Origin: Candidatus Latescibacterota bacterium
Lineage (GTDB): Bacteria; Latescibacterota; UBA2968
Reading direction: 5' to 3'
Assembly (NCBI GenBank): GCA_022823725.1
Contig: JAJEHL010000045.1
Location: 1-52,908, forward strand
DNA: 52,908 nucleotides
Part shown: positions 52,768 through 52,908 of the stretch, one piece after another
Numbering within the stretch: the stretch's first letter is position 1
How the letters are laid out: every line of letters begins with the position of its first letter
Notes under the pieces: generated by a model
What the model was told of the DNA's origin: nothing
Databases searched by the model: none
What the model saw: only the letters and a program-made list of their open reading frames with translations
Made by a program: the position numbers and the translations under genes

Positions 52768-52908
52768 CATACGCATCAAGCTAAGTAAATGTCAAGGCCT
52801 CCAATTTCTGACAAGTATTGGGGGCTTTTCTTCTGGTATTGATCCGACATCCGTTCTCCAAACAGCGTTTTATGATGCGCAAGGCGTGCGCGGTCTGACT
52901 GAGCGAAG
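52768..52908 (-). mobile_element. Second copy of the IS, cut by the window end
   Basis: These 141 bases are identical to bases 1-141, begin with the same inverted repeat and have the same orientation. They contain only the end of the transposase gene. The same length of identity at both ends is what a de Bruijn graph overlap would leave. Confidence 0.9.
52781..52908 (-). CDS. Partial IS4-family transposase (C-terminal end)
   Basis: The last ~42 codons of the transposase, identical to 14-141. The remainder lies beyond the window. Confidence 0.85.
   Translation of the reverse strand, partial: SLSQTAHALRIIKRCLENGCRINTRRKAPNTCQKLEALTFT

Overview
The window looks like bacterial chromosome, most likely from an uncultured lineage such as Candidatus Latescibacterota or a relative. 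This is inferred from the secreted DUF1800/DUF1501 pair whose DUF1501 protein ends in dockerin-like calcium-binding repeats, from widespread GTG/TTG starts, and from repair, amino-acid and tRNA-synthetase genes packed into overlapping operons. No rRNA, tRNA or CRISPR array was seen. The first 141 bases recur exactly as the last 141 bases, and both lie at the edge of an IS4-type insertion sequence, so the window ends are repeat or assembly-graph boundaries.

Layout. 1-1404: complete IS4-family element. 1443-7850 (minus): an SLBB/CAP lipoprotein gene followed by fdsB and fdsA of an NAD-type formate dehydrogenase; fdsA reads through an in-frame UGA as selenocysteine. 7873-8431: small ORF plus minimal nucleotidyltransferase. 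8444-14666: thiamine locus, with thiO-thiS-thiG-tenI-thiD-thiE on the minus strand and thiC divergent; each arm has its own promoter, TPP riboswitch and intrinsic terminator. 14752-18361: MltF-like lytic transglycosylase with two solute-binding domains, two STAS proteins, and a CinA/PncC amidase. 18365-30210: long minus-strand run carrying valS, an AI-2E-type permease with an inserted Ig-like domain, a cNMP-binding protein, recO, ftsB-like, proB, hisF, hisH, proC, ilvE, rsmA and tatD.

30211-36742: a more A+T-rich accessory island lying between tatD and metG, genes that often neighbour each other. It holds a HindIII-like restriction-modification pair, a MITE-like repeat, a duplicated HicB/HTH-GIY-YIG module (one copy truncated in both genes), a DUF4258/YgiT-like toxin-antitoxin pair, a GNAT acetyltransferase and an AAA-like ATPase fused to a PD-(D/E)XK nuclease. 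36762-39950: metG and holB behind a roughly 200-nt leader with a consensus promoter, a small ORF and a terminator-like hairpin that abuts the holB ribosome-binding site.

40066-45000: GroES-like protein, an exported SUMF1-like protein, an HU protein, and a three-gene sugar-acid dehydrogenase operon (zinc alcohol dehydrogenase, KduD-like SDR, aldo/keto reductase). 45098-49684: DinG-type helicase with a proofreading-type exonuclease, a RelA/SpoT homologue whose synthetase domain lacks several conserved arginines, and a small lipoprotein. 49803-52718: DUF1800 and DUF1501 genes. Their terminator stem ends exactly where the second IS copy begins (52768). The strongest candidates for undescribed biology are the HicB plus HTH-GIY-YIG module, the SLBB/FPDG-repeat/CAP lipoprotein, the Ig-inserted permease and the holB-metG leader.
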